DNA of 64,000 nucleotides from Gordonibacter massiliensis (ex Traore et al. 2017) (GCA_900170005.1 LT827128.1:2910168-2974167), one strand, 5' to 3'; shown: positions 44,114-53,259, counted from the stretch's first letter. Numbers and translations: made by a program. The notes: generated from the letters alone by a model not told the origin.

Positions 44114-46678
44114 ATGGAGCAGGAGCCCCCCATCGACAGCGCGCTCATGCTGAGCGAGAAGTTCACGCCTGCGGCGTTGCCCGAGGTGTGCGCGCCGCGC
44201 CGCGACCTCATCGACCGTTTCGACGCCGCTGCCGCCCTGCGGTTCGGCTACGTGGGGGCGCCGGCGGGCAGCGGCAAGACCGTCTCGACGCTGCTCTGGC
44301 TGAAGGCGCGCAAGCGCAACGTGGTGTGGATCGGCCTCGATCGGTACGACAACGCCCCCACCGTGTTCTTCAAACTGCTGGCCACGGGCCTGTTTTCGGT
44401 GCAACCCGAGAACGTGGGCATGCGGCGCGTTCTGACGAGCGCGTCGTTTTCCGCGTCTCCCGTCGAGCACGTCATCATGATGCTCGCCGAGATGCAGCCG
44501 CCCGCCGAGCGCTACGCGCTCGTGCTGGACGACGTGCACCTCGTTACGAACCGCGAGATCATGAAGGCGCTGCCGGCCGTGCTCAAGCGGCTGCCCGGCG
44601 CGTTCTCCGTGTTCCTGCTGTCGCGCAACGAGCTGCCCGACGAGCTGCGCGGCGTCGTGCGGCAGCCGACGCAGCTTATCGGGGCCGACGACCTGCGCTT
44701 CACCGAAGACGAGATACGCCGCTACTTCAAAAGCCTGGGACGTGCGCTCACGGCCGAGGAGTCGCGCGTCGCGTTCGTGGCCACGGAGGGTTGGGCCATC
44801 GGCGTTGCCGCTGTGGCCAAAACGGGGCGGATCGACGCGGGCAGCAGCCTCTACCTGTTCGCCAGCTACTTCGAATCGCAGGTGTGGAACGCGTGGGATC
44901 CGGCTCTGCGGGATTTCTGCCTGCGCACGTCCGTGGTGGACGAGTTCGACCCGGAGCTGGCGCAGCTGCTGACGGGGCGATCCGACGCCCGCGCCGTCAT
45001 GGACGAGCTCAACCGCACGAACACGTTCCTCAGCCGCCTGCATGGCGACGCGTACCGCTACCACCACCTGTTCCAAGACTTCCTGCGCGACAAGGCCGCG
45101 AGCGAGGGCGTCGATCGAGCGGCGCTGTGCAAGGCGGCCGCGGCGTACTATCGCGAGCATCGCGACTATTCGCGCGCGCTGCGGTTTTGGATGGAAAGCG
45201 GCGACTACCGCGGTATCGACGCGTACCTGCTGCTGTTTCTGTTCGAGAACAACCGCGGCAATATCGCCGAGTACGCCGACTTCCTCAACACGTTCTTCGT
45301 GGCCGGCATCCCCGAGCGCGCCTTCAAGGAGTGCCCGCCGCTGCACGTTCTGGGGGCGTGGCACGCCTATCTCACCAGCCGCCGCGAGCTGTTCGAGGGC
45401 CACATGGACGCGGTGTACCGCAACCTGCCGCGCATCGCCCGCGCCGACTCGCGGTTCATGGAGTACGCGCTTCTGGCGTACAGCGTGGACCATCGCACGA
45501 GCATCCTGGAGAAGGTGAAGCACTTCCGCACGTTCGGCCGGTTCATCAAGCGGTTCACGCCCGAGGGGCTGGCCACGAACATCGCGTCGTTCACGCACAA
45601 CCTGCCCTACATGCACCGCAGCAACCTGGACTACTCCGACCTGGCGCTGGAGAAGAACAGCATGCGGAAGCTGGAGGGCAACTTCTCGCTGCTGCTGGGC
45701 CAGGAGTGGCGCTACATCGAGCCGGGCATCCCGGCGTGCTTCGCCTACGAGCGCAACCGGTTGGACGAAGCGCTCGCGGGCATCGAGCGCGCGCGGGCGG
45801 CCATGATCCCCGACAACAAGGTGGAGGGCCGGCTGTGCGTGGCCGTCATGCACCAGCAGACGCTCTGGCAGCTGGGCCGCTCGCGCGAGGCCGACGCCGT
45901 GTTGGGCGAGCTGGACGACCTGGTGGAGCGCGAGGCGCCGTTCTTCCTGCCGAACCTCAAGGCGCATCGGGCGAAGCTCGCGCTGTTCGACGCCGACAAG
46001 CGCGTGGCCCGCGCGTGGCTCGACGAGTTCTTCGTCACCGAGGTCGACCAGGTGGAGCTCTATCGCGTGTCGCAGCATTTCACCACGGCGCGGGCGCATT
46101 TGGCGCTGGGCCACGGGGCGGAGGCGCTGCGCGTGCTCGACCTGCTGGATCGGTTCGGCCGGGAATTCAACCGCCCGCTCGACGTGGGCGAGGCGGGCGC
46201 GCTCAAGGCGTCGCTTCTGTGGGCGTACGGCAAGAAGGCCGAGGCAGGCGAGGCGCTGTCGGCGGCGCTCGAGGCGCTCGCGCCGTACGGGTTCGTGCGC
46301 ATCGTGGCCGACGAGGGCGCTTCGGTGGAACCGGTGCTCAAGCGGCTGCTCAAGCAGGTGTCGGCGCCGGAATACGGCGGACCGCTGGAGCGCGCTTACG
46401 TGCACGACCTGCTTCTGGCCGCCCATGCCACCGCCCAGCGTCACGCGGGCGTGACGGCGAACATCGCGCCGAAGAAGAAGCCCGTCAAGCTGTCGCGCCA
46501 GCAGGCGCTCGTGCTCACGCTGCTTGCGCAGGGCCTTCGCAACGGCGAGATCGTGGCGGAGACGGGTCTGTCGCTGTCCACGGTGAAGAGCCACACGGAG
46601 GCCGCCTATCGCAAGCTGGACGTGCACAACGCCATGGACGCCGTGCTAAAGGCGCGCGAGCTGGGGTTGATAGAGTGA
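44114..46678 (+). CDS. MalT-type large LuxR transcriptional activator
   Basis: From ATG 44114 (AGAGG 12 nt upstream) the protein has 854 residues; the frame opens at 44009 but that region looks like promoter. It is a STAND/LAL regulator: Walker A GAPAGSGKT (48-56), Walker B YALVLDDVHLV (about 138-148), a winged-helix and TPR-like helical region in the middle, and a C-terminal LuxR HTH, LSRQQALVLTLLAQGLRNGE plus TGLSLSTVKSHTEAAYRKL. Such proteins bind ATP and a small inducer and activate nearby genes. It is divergent from the surface-protein gene (start 43953), the best candidate target. Convergent with the ABC transporter, with a shared terminator. Confidence 0.9.
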   Translation: MEQEPPIDSALMLSEKFTPAALPEVCAPRRDLIDRFDAAAALRFGYVGAPAGSGKTVSTLLWLKARKRNVVWIGLDRYDNAPTVFFKLLATGLFSVQPENVGMRRVLTSASFSASPVEHVIMMLAEMQPPAERYALVLDDVHLVTNREIMKALPAVLKRLPGAFSVFLLSRNELPDELRGVVRQPTQLIGADDLRFTEDEIRRYFKSLGRALTAEESRVAFVATEGWAIGVAAVAKTGRIDAGSSLYLFASYFESQVWNAWDPALRDFCLRTSVVDEFDPELAQLLTGRSDARAVMDELNRTNTFLSRLHGDAYRYHHLFQDFLRDKAASEGVDRAALCKAAAAYYREHRDYSRALRFWMESGDYRGIDAYLLLFLFENNRGNIAEYADFLNTFFVAGIPERAFKECPPLHVLGAWHAYLTSRRELFEGHMDAVYRNLPRIARADSRFMEYALLAYSVDHRTSILEKVKHFRTFGRFIKRFTPEGLATNIASFTHNLPYMHRSNLDYSDLALEKNSMRKLEGNFSLLLGQEWRYIEPGIPACFAYERNRLDEALAGIERARAAMIPDNKVEGRLCVAVMHQQTLWQLGRSREADAVLGELDDLVEREAPFFLPNLKAHRAKLALFDADKRVARAWLDEFFVTEVDQVELYRVSQHFTTARAHLALGHGAEALRVLDLLDRFGREFNRPLDVGEAGALKASLLWAYGKKAEAGEALSAALEALAPYGFVRIVADEGASVEPVLKRLLKQVSAPEYGGPLERAYVHDLLLAAHATAQRHAGVTANIAPKKKPVKLSRQQALVLTLLAQGLRNGEIVAETGLSLSTVKSHTEAAYRKLDVHNAMDAVLKARELGLIE

Positions 46679-46679
46679 A

Positions 46680-46706
46680 CAAGGGACGACGCTAGGTTGT
46701 CCCTTG
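46680..46706. terminator. Shared bidirectional terminator
   Basis: CAAGGGACGAC (46680-46690) and GTTGTCCCTTG (46696-46706) pair with one G-T, between the convergent regulator and ABC transporter genes. Confidence 0.55.
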
Positions 46707-46725
46707 CTTCAGGATGCTGGAAACA

Positions 46726-49700
46726 CTACTCGCTTCTCAGCGCTTCCACCGGGTCTTTGCGGCTGGCGGCGCTCGAGGGGATGAGGCCGGCCAGGAACGT
46801 CAGGAACACGCTGATGGCGATGAGGATGATGGCGGCCTGCCAGGGCAGCGAGGCCACGTTCGCCACGTCGAAGTTCGCGTAGACGATGGCGTTGGCGGGT
46901 ATGCAGGCGAGCGCCGTCACGCCGATGCCGATGACGCCGGCCGTGAAGCCCACGATGATGGTCTCGGCGTTGAACACGCGGCTGATGTCGCCCTTGCTGG
47001 CGCCGATGGAGCGCAGGATGCCGATCTCCTTCTTGCGCTCGAGCACGCTGATGTAGGTGATGACGCCGATCATGATGGACGACACCACCAGCGAGATGGC
47101 CACGAACGCAACCAGCACGTAGCTGATCATGTTCACGATGTCGGTGACCGAGGACATGAGCGTGCCCACGAAGTCGGTGTACGTGATGACCTTGTCCTCC
47201 TGGCCGTCCGCGGTCATGCGGTCGTTGTAGGCGTCGAGGATGTCGATGACCTTCTCTTTGCTCTCGAAGTCGATGGGGTAGATGTCGATGCCGCCCGGCT
47301 TGTTGAAGTCGGCGTACCCCAGCTTCTTCAGGTTGTTGTCGTACGAGGCGTCTTCTTTGCCCATCATCGACATCATGAGCTCACCGAGCTCGTCTTCGCT
47401 CATGTTCATCTTGAAGGCGTCTTGGAACTTGTCGGGGTCGATGGACATGGCGGAGGCCATGTTGTTGGCCATCTGGTTCATGGATTGCTGCAGGGCCGAG
47501 GTGACCTGCGTTTGCAGCTCGCTGGCCATGGCGGTCATGTAGGTGGTCATGGTGGTTTGGACGTAGCCCTGCAGGGCGGTGGCAAGCTGGGCTTGCAGAG
47601 CGTCCTGGTCGACCATGCCCTGGATGCCGGCCATGATCTGGGCTTTGATTTCAGGTCGGTCCATCCATTCTTGGGCGGTTGGTGGTTTGGCGCTGGGGTT
47701 GTAACTGGGATTGGGGATGACGGGCAGTGACGCGGGATCGGTTTTGTCGTAGTTGGGGTTCTCGATATAAGGGGCGTTGGCGGCATAGAATTTCTGCACC
47801 TCGCCCGCATAACCTTGCATCAGGTTGGCCATGAGCGCGCTCACCTTGTCGACGGGCAGGTCGATGTTGAGCGACCCGCCTATCTCCTCCATGTTCGGCG
47901 CGGGAGCGGCGGGCATGTTCTGCAGGCTGCCTTGCAGGTTCAGCGCGTTGGACATGTCCACGGACAGCTTGCTCTGGTCGATGGTGAACGCCGCCTGGAT
48001 GGCGTCGCCGTCGATGGTGAACAGGGAATCCATGTTGAAGCCGCTGTCGCTGTCGTCCTCTTCGCCGAACGGCTTTCCGGTGAACACGTTCGTGTCGGGA
48101 TGGGCCAGCTGGTCTTTCACGATGGTGCTGTCCGCGGCCTGGTCGATCACGTAGTCGGTGAGCGAGGACGGGTAGTTTATTCCCGAGCTGAGCATGGTGG
48201 CCGACGCGCCCTCGGCCGGTTGCACCACGCCTACGATCTTGATGTCCTCGCCGTTCGCCACCAGGTCGCGCATGTAGTTGGTGTCGTCGGTCTTGTCTTT
48301 CCACACGCCGAACTCGTCGTCGTGCACGTAGTAGTCGGTCGCCTTCACCAGCTTGAACGTCACGCCCATGATGTCCTCGTACGAGGGGTACTCGATGTCG
48401 GTGGGCGTGGTGACCTCTTCCTCGGCCGCGAACTGCTTGACCATGGTGTCGAGTTCGTCGGTGTTGCGCAGCCCCAGCGTGTACAGCATGAGGTCGCTCA
48501 TGCTGCCGTTGCCGGTGAGCACGACCACGCATTCGTCATGGTTCTCGGGCCAACGGCCGGCCTTCACGTCGTATTGGTATTCGTACAGGCCGGGGTCGCT
48601 GGGCATTTCGGAGAACATGTCGGTCGACATGGACATGGACATGAGGCTGTTGGAACTGGTCGTGGAGCCAAGGCCGAGCGCCGAGAACGACTTGTCGGGG
48701 TTGACCTGGCGGATCTTCTCGGTGTTCGAGCTGTATATCTGCGGGGCCACGTTGTAGGAGTACTCGATGGCGTTCGTGTACTTGTCGATGTCGCTTTCGC
48801 CGCTGTCGAAGTATTCCTTGAGCGAGGCCAGGTCGTTCGAGCCGATGCTCGAGAACATGTTCGTGACCATCTCGACCACGCGCACGGAGTCATCGCCGCC
48901 GTTCTTCTCCTCGGACGATCCTTCGGAGCCTCCCGTGCCGCCGGTGGCCGCGCCCAGCATCATGGAGGTCATGTCGAAGCCGGTGCTCTGTATTTGCAGC
49001 GGGTACTCCGACAGCGTGTCCTCTTCGACGGACTTGATGTAGTTGTTCACGCCGTTGGCCAAAGCCAGGATGGCCGCGATGCCGATGATGCCGATGGAGC
49101 CGGCGAACGCCGTCATGAGCGTGCGGCCCTTCTTCGTCATGAGGTTGTTGAACGACAGCGCCAGCGCGGTGAGAAACGACATGCCCGTCTTGCGCACGGG
49201 CTTCTCGCTCTCGTGCATCTCCTGGGCCGTGGGGTCGTAGGGGTTGGAGTCCGAGCGGATGACGCCGTCGGACAGGTTCACGATGCGGTTCGCGTACTGC
49301 TCGGCCAGTTCGGGGTTGTGCGTGACCATGATGACCAGGCGGTCTTTGGCTATGTCGGTGAGCAGGTCCATGACCTGCACGCTGGTTTTCGAGTCGAGGG
49401 CGCCGGTGGGCTCGTCGGCCAACAGGATCTCGGGGTCGTTGATGAGGGCGCGGGCGATGGCCACGCGCTGCATCTGGCCGCCGGACAGCTGGCTGGGCTT
49501 CTTGTCCACGTGCTCGCCCAAACCCACTTCCTCGAGCGCCTTGACGGCCCGCTCGCGGCGCTCCGCGTGCGACACGCCGGACAGCGTGAGCGCCAGCTCC
49601 ACGTTGGACAGCACCGTTTGGTGCGGGATGAGGTTGTAGCTTTGGAACACGAAGCCGATGCGGTTGTTGCGGTAGGCGTCCCAGTCGCGGTCCTTGTACT

Positions 49701-49911
49701 GCTCGGTGGATATGCCGTCGATGACGAGGTTGCCCGAGTCGTAGTGGTCGAGGCCTCCCACGATGTTCAGCAGCGTGGTCTTGCCCGACCCGGAGGGGCC
49801 GAGTATGGCAACGAACTCGTTGTCGCGGAACGAGATGGACACGTCGTCGAGCGCGACTTGGGTGAACGTGCCGGTGGTGTACGATTTCCGTATATTGAGC
49901 AGTTGGAGCAT
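46726..49911 (-). CDS. MacB/LolD-like ABC transporter, ATPase fused to FtsX permease
   Basis: ATG 49911 follows AAAGG; the longer frame to 50052 has no site. Residues 1-225 are a complete ATPase: GPSGSGKTTL (Walker A, about 37-46), LSGGQMQRVAIARAL, ILLADEPTGALD. After a linker comes one membrane helix (SIGIIGIAAILALANGV), an extracytoplasmic domain of some 500 residues, then three helices with the FtsX domain (ISLVVSSIMIGVITYISVLE...KKEIGILRSIGASKGDISRV). In total 1061 residues, much longer than MacB (about 650), because of the external domain, which is Met/Asp/Ser-rich. It may export peptides or handle envelope lipids or toxic compounds. Start is divergent from the membrane protein gene at 50163. 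Confidence 0.9.
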   Translation of the reverse strand: MLQLLNIRKSYTTGTFTQVALDDVSISFRDNEFVAILGPSGSGKTTLLNIVGGLDHYDSGNLVIDGISTEQYKDRDWDAYRNNRIGFVFQSYNLIPHQTVLSNVELALTLSGVSHAERRERAVKALEEVGLGEHVDKKPSQLSGGQMQRVAIARALINDPEILLADEPTGALDSKTSVQVMDLLTDIAKDRLVIMVTHNPELAEQYANRIVNLSDGVIRSDSNPYDPTAQEMHESEKPVRKTGMSFLTALALSFNNLMTKKGRTLMTAFAGSIGIIGIAAILALANGVNNYIKSVEEDTLSEYPLQIQSTGFDMTSMMLGAATGGTGGSEGSSEEKNGGDDSVRVVEMVTNMFSSIGSNDLASLKEYFDSGESDIDKYTNAIEYSYNVAPQIYSSNTEKIRQVNPDKSFSALGLGSTTSSNSLMSMSMSTDMFSEMPSDPGLYEYQYDVKAGRWPENHDECVVVLTGNGSMSDLMLYTLGLRNTDELDTMVKQFAAEEEVTTPTDIEYPSYEDIMGVTFKLVKATDYYVHDDEFGVWKDKTDDTNYMRDLVANGEDIKIVGVVQPAEGASATMLSSGINYPSSLTDYVIDQAADSTIVKDQLAHPDTNVFTGKPFGEEDDSDSGFNMDSLFTIDGDAIQAAFTIDQSKLSVDMSNALNLQGSLQNMPAAPAPNMEEIGGSLNIDLPVDKVSALMANLMQGYAGEVQKFYAANAPYIENPNYDKTDPASLPVIPNPSYNPSAKPPTAQEWMDRPEIKAQIMAGIQGMVDQDALQAQLATALQGYVQTTMTTYMTAMASELQTQVTSALQQSMNQMANNMASAMSIDPDKFQDAFKMNMSEDELGELMMSMMGKEDASYDNNLKKLGYADFNKPGGIDIYPIDFESKEKVIDILDAYNDRMTADGQEDKVITYTDFVGTLMSSVTDIVNMISYVLVAFVAISLVVSSIMIGVITYISVLERKKEIGILRSIGASKGDISRVFNAETIIVGFTAGVIGIGVTALACIPANAIVYANFDVANVASLPWQAAIILIAISVFLTFLAGLIPSSAASRKDPVEALRSE

Positions 49912-50122
49912 GGAACTGCCTTTCGTTTTCGGCAGTCCGAGGGGCGGGCGATCGGGCGCCGGTGATAACATCTGGTGAACACGCAAGGTACTTACGGTAA
50001 ACATTTTAGACGTGCCGGATCGGGAGCGAGCGAAGCCGGCGCGAAACCACATAGTTTACAATAGACTGATTTCGGTTTGATTTTGATTTCGGAATGACCG
50101 CGAGAGAGATGCTCGCTTACCT

Positions 50123-50128
50123 TATAAT
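50123..50128 (+). promoter_or_regulatory. Consensus -10 box TATAAT
   Basis: A perfect TATAAT sits 35 bp before ATG 50163. No clear -35 at 17 bp. It is the best -10 box in the window and fits a short leader. Confidence 0.5.
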
Positions 50129-50162
50129 GAAAAGTTCGAATGAAGAAGGGACGACGTTTACG

Positions 50163-51401
50163 ATGAAGGCATCTGCCCGCGCATGGTCACCGGTGAGCTT
50201 GGCGCTCTCCTGCGTGCTCGCGTGCATCGCGCTGTGCCTGCATGCCGACAACATCCTGCTTTTCGCGTTCGAGAAGTCCGCCGCCGCGGGGCCGTTCGCC
50301 TGCGCGTTTCTGGGGGGAGCGGTGGTGCTGTGCCTGGCCGTTGCCGTGTCGGCGCACGACGACGAGCAGCGCCGTTGGTCCATTGGCGTGGGGTTGGCGA
50401 GCGCCGGTGCGGGCGTCGGCTTCGCGCTGTTCCTCGACGCGCTGCCGGCGTTGATGTCGGCCGTGTGCTCGGGCGCGCTTTTGGGCTTCGGGTTGACGTG
50501 CTTGCTGCGCCAATGGGGTCGCTACTACCGTTCGTTCACGTTCCAAGGGGCGCTGCTCAGCACGGGGCTGTCCTTTTTGCTGGGTTCGTGCTGGTGGTTC
50601 GTGATGATGCACGCCGGGTCGCCGTTCCTGTTCTGCCTGGGGCTGCTTGTGCTGGTGCTGAGCGGCGGCTTGCCGTTGCTGGCCAGCGACATCATGCGCG
50701 CCGACGAGATTCGCGCCGGGTTGCGCGACGTCGACGAGAACTGGGTGCCCAGCGTCACCATATGGCAGGTCATGCGGCAGGGATGGGCCGCCGTGGCGGG
50801 CCTCATGTTCAATTTCTTCGTCATAGGCCTGACGTTCTGGCCGCTCGCCTCGGGCTTGGGCTTGGGGGTCGTGCCCAAGCCTTTGCCGTACCTGTTGGTC
50901 GCGCTGGTGGCGTGGCAGGTGGCGACGCGCGTGCGCGAGGTTTCGGGCGGCATGCTCGAGACGTTCTATCGCGTGGCGCTGCCGGTTGCGGCCACCATCA
51001 TGCTCGCGGCTCCGGCGCTCGCGGCTGTGTTCCCGACTGCGAACAGCACGGTGCTCTCGGCGCTGTCGTACGTGGGCATCGCCGTGCTCAACGTGCTGGG
51101 ACTCGTGGTGCTGTTCTGGTCGGCCAAGAGCTCCGAGGTCGGGTTCTCGAAGATGTTCGCGGCCTTCTGCGCGAGCTGCGCGGCAAGCATGGCCTTGGGG
51201 ATGCTGACGTTCCAACTGCTGGGATCGGACGCTTCGCGCGGCGTAGCCCTGGTGCTGCTGGTGGCGTACCTGGCGGCCGTGCTCGTTGCCGAGGCGTGGC
51301 GCTTGGCGAAGCTGCGCCGGGAGGCGGGCTTGGATGCGAGCGCGAACGCGCCGAAGGGCGAGGCGGCATGCGACGACGACGCGCTGGCGGGCGGGGACTG
51401 A
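50163..51401 (+). CDS. Multi-TM protein resembling the membrane half of LuxR sensors, without HTH
   Basis: The 412-residue protein has about 12 hydrophobic segments (from SLALSCVLACIALCLHADNI on) and the same general hydrophobic rhythm as the proteins at 22987 and 24503, including a mid-protein soluble loop (DVDENWVPSVTIWQVMRQGW) and a Lys/Arg-rich end. It stops after a short Asp/Ala tail, and no LuxR helix-turn-helix follows in any frame. I place it as an HTH-less relative or an unrelated transporter-like protein; homology is by pattern only. ATG 50163 is preceded by GAAGAAGGGACG at long spacing; ATG 50127 is in frame. Confidence 0.6.
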   Translation: MKASARAWSPVSLALSCVLACIALCLHADNILLFAFEKSAAAGPFACAFLGGAVVLCLAVAVSAHDDEQRRWSIGVGLASAGAGVGFALFLDALPALMSAVCSGALLGFGLTCLLRQWGRYYRSFTFQGALLSTGLSFLLGSCWWFVMMHAGSPFLFCLGLLVLVLSGGLPLLASDIMRADEIRAGLRDVDENWVPSVTIWQVMRQGWAAVAGLMFNFFVIGLTFWPLASGLGLGVVPKPLPYLLVALVAWQVATRVREVSGGMLETFYRVALPVAATIMLAAPALAAVFPTANSTVLSALSYVGIAVLNVLGLVVLFWSAKSSEVGFSKMFAAFCASCAASMALGMLTFQLLGSDASRGVALVLLVAYLAAVLVAEAWRLAKLRREAGLDASANAPKGEAACDDDALAGGD

Positions 51402-51703
51402 TCACGTCGCACTGCCGGTCGAACACTGACGGCCCGAAAACGTGTTTTGGGGCCGAATTCCGCGTCTTTGGGCCGACGGCGCGTTCGGGTTTCGTTCGAA
51501 GGTGCCGAGCGGCGCTTTCGGCGCGGCCCTGCATGCGGCGGGGCCCTGCCTGCGAGGGAGGTGCTTCGCGCGGTTCCTGTGCTGATTTTGGATGACCGCT
51601 CGCTCATCGTTTCCCCTTGTCGCGCAGTGGGGGTATCATTGATTTCGACAGTGATGGTTGCCGCGTCGCCGGGTGGCGCACGGCCGACTTCCCGGGAGGA
51701 ATC
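51402..51703. other. Gap upstream of ferritin
   Basis: No ORF of interest. TATCAT at 51634-51639 with TTCCCC 17 bp upstream (51611-51616) is a weak promoter candidate for the ferritin gene. No iron-regulator box that I can recognise. Confidence 0.3.
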
Positions 51704-52219
51704 ATGGACGAGCGCGTGTACGAACTGCTGAACGACCAGATCAACAAGGAGCTGTATTCCGCCTACCTGTATATGTCCTTCGCCGACTACTACGAGGACG
51801 AAGGGCTCAAGGGCTTCGCCAATTGGTACATGATCCAGACGGCCGAAGAGCGCGACCACGCCCTGATCTTCCGCAAGTACCTGCTGGACAACGGCTGCTC
51901 CGTGAAGCTGAAGGCTATCGACCAGCCCGACAAGACGTTCTCGACCTATCTGGAGCCGCTGGAGGCCGCGCTCGAGCACGAGAAGTATGTCACGTCCCTC
52001 ATCAACGACATCTACGCCGCCGCCCACGACGCCAGGGACTACCGCACCATGAAGTTTTTGGACTGGTTCATCGAGGAGCAGATGGAGGAAGAGGCGAACG
52101 CCGAGGACATGATCACGAAGATGAAGCTGTTCGGCACCGACGCCAAGGCGCTCTACGACTTGGACAAGGAATACCAGGCGCGCGTGTACTCCGTGCCCAC
52201 GCCGCTCGCAGGGGAGTAG
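51704..52219 (+). CDS. ftn: Bacterial non-haem ferritin
   Basis: The 171-residue four-helix protein has the diiron ferroxidase ligands: Glu16 in NKELYSAYLYMSF, Glu49 and His52 in AEERDHALIF, and later Glu residues in EHEKYVTSLI and EEQMEEEANAE. It has no haem-binding Met as in bacterioferritin. It stores iron as mineral in a 24-mer in the cytoplasm and protects from oxidative stress. Length matches FtnA. ATG 51704 has GGGAGGA at the right distance. A bidirectional terminator follows. Confidence 0.95.
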   Translation: MDERVYELLNDQINKELYSAYLYMSFADYYEDEGLKGFANWYMIQTAEERDHALIFRKYLLDNGCSVKLKAIDQPDKTFSTYLEPLEAALEHEKYVTSLINDIYAAAHDARDYRTMKFLDWFIEEQMEEEANAEDMITKMKLFGTDAKALYDLDKEYQARVYSVPTPLAGE

Positions 52220-52291
52220 CGCTTCGGGGAGCTTCTCCGGCAGGGGGTCGGCGCCGTTTCGGGCAACAGCCCGGTTTTCAGGCCGATGAAG

Positions 52292-52329
52292 AAAAGGCCG
52301 CAAGCCGTTTCGGGCTTGCGGCCTTTTTG
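52292..52329. terminator. Strong bidirectional terminator after ferritin
   Basis: AAAAGGCCGCAAGCC and GGGCTTGCGGCCTTTTT form a long stem with a 5-nt loop and T-runs on both sides. Confidence 0.85.
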
Positions 52330-52333
52330 CGCG

Positions 52334-52378
52334 TGGTGGGCGATAACGGATTCGAACCGCTGACCTTGTGCGTGTAAA
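52334..52378 (-). repeat. Attachment-site copy: 3' half of tRNA-Val
   Basis: These 45 bp are identical to 53185-53229, the 3' half of the tRNA-Val gene from the CCA end through the anticodon loop. The match ends at the loop. This is the footprint left by a tyrosine-recombinase element that integrated in the tRNA gene. Confidence 0.8.
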
Positions 52379-52660
52379 TCGATAAAAGCCCAGTTCATGT
52401 TTTGTTTTTTAGAGTGATTTACGCTTGTGTTGGCTATAGGTAGCGATAGGTAAAACTAGGTAGTTTCGTGCGCGTTGTGTCCTGATTGTGTCCTGGGGCG
52501 CAACGCGCATCGAGGGCGCTTCCGGCGGTCAGGCCGGCTCCCTAGGCATCGCTTCGGTGCGCGCATTGAGGCGCGGCCTACACCTCGCAAGGCTTCCGAT
52601 GCGGTACAATAATTGATGGTGCTTCGTCGCCTGGGCGGCTTCGATCTGATCGGAGACGCT

Positions 52661-52741
52661 ATGGACACCCAAACAATCATTGCGGTATGCGCGCTTCTTA
52701 CGGTGGTAATCGGGATCGTGAGTTTGGCCAGAAGGGAGTGA
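52661..52741 (+). CDS. Small hydrophobic peptide, candidate type I toxin (holin-like)
   Basis: ATG 52661, behind CGGAGA, encodes 26 residues: MDTQTIIAVCALLTVVIGIV followed by SLARRE. One membrane helix and a charged tail are the pattern of Fst/TxpA/holin-like toxins. TACAAT at 52605-52610 is a plausible -10 box. A convergent antisense promoter and a stem-loop (52765-52796) lie downstream, as in type I toxin-antitoxin loci. It is located inside the decayed integrative element, a usual home for such modules. Confidence 0.5.
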   Translation: MDTQTIIAVCALLTVVIGIVSLARRE

Positions 52742-52764
52742 CGAACGGCCTTGGAAAGCAAAGC

Positions 52765-52848
52765 AGCCGGGATGCCCGCTAAAGCAAATCCCGGCTTGCA
52801 ATAACTGAACAAGTGCTGCCCGGATCGGCGGGGCACCGTTCGTCTCGG
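52765..52848 (-). ncRNA. Candidate antitoxin RNA, convergent with the small toxin
   Basis: On the minus strand TGGTACAAT (extended -10, plus-strand 52849-52857) with CTGCAC 17 bp upstream could drive an RNA toward the toxin gene. It would include the hairpin AGCCGGGAT/ATCCCGGCT (52765-52773 with 52788-52796). ACGAACGG at 52741 is repeated in inverse as CCGTTCGT at 52836. The RNA 5' and 3' ends are guesses. Confidence 0.35.
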
Positions 52849-53184
52849 ATTGTACCACACTCGCAGTGACGGTGCAGGGCACTTCACCTTCCCGACAACT
52901 CCTCTTGGCACCTCTACGCAAAATCGCCTTGTAGCCGATCGGCTGTGCACCGTATCACCCCTATCGCGCTCGCTGGCGGTTTTCTCGCACCGACGCGAGC
53001 GTTCCAGAGGCATTGCGGGGCGCATGGCGGCTTGGAATTGACCTCCAGGGTGCCTGTCCACTTTCCTGCTCAGACGGCCGATTACGAGCGCGGTGTCCGG
53101 CACGTGTTCTGGGTATTATTTCGAAAGACGAATCAATCAAAGCAGGTCATCAAGCAGAAAATACTAGATGACCTGCGACGATGT

Positions 53185-53259
53185 TGGTGGGCGATAACGG
53201 ATTCGAACCGCTGACCTTGTGCGTGTAAAGCACCTGCGCTCCCGCTGCGCCAATCGCCC
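53185..53259 (-). tRNA. tRNA-Val (UAC)
   Basis: The minus-strand sequence folds as a tRNA: acceptor GGGCGAT with ATCGCCC, D-arm GCGC/GCGC, anticodon loop TTTACAC with anticodon TAC, T-arm with TTCGAAT, and encoded 3' ACCA. The outermost anticodon-stem pair is G-A; the rest pairs well. It is the integration site of the remnant at 52379-53184. Confidence 0.92.

Larger units (their letters stand above)
52379..53184. mobile_element. Remnant of an integrative element in tRNA-Val
   Basis: The 806 bp between the two 45-bp att copies are lower in GC than the surroundings, especially at 52380-52500. Near the left end are tandem short repeats (GGTAG/GATAGGTA/CTAGGTAG around 52435-52465; TTGTGTCCTG twice around 52478-52496), which look like integrase arm sites. 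No integrase remains. A small candidate toxin-antitoxin is retained at 52605-52855. I see no other gene. Confidence 0.6.

Noticed and set aside
52334-52378. A second tRNA-Val gene
   Set aside because: Only the 3' half up to the anticodon loop is present; acceptor and D-arm 5' parts are missing. It is an attachment-site copy.
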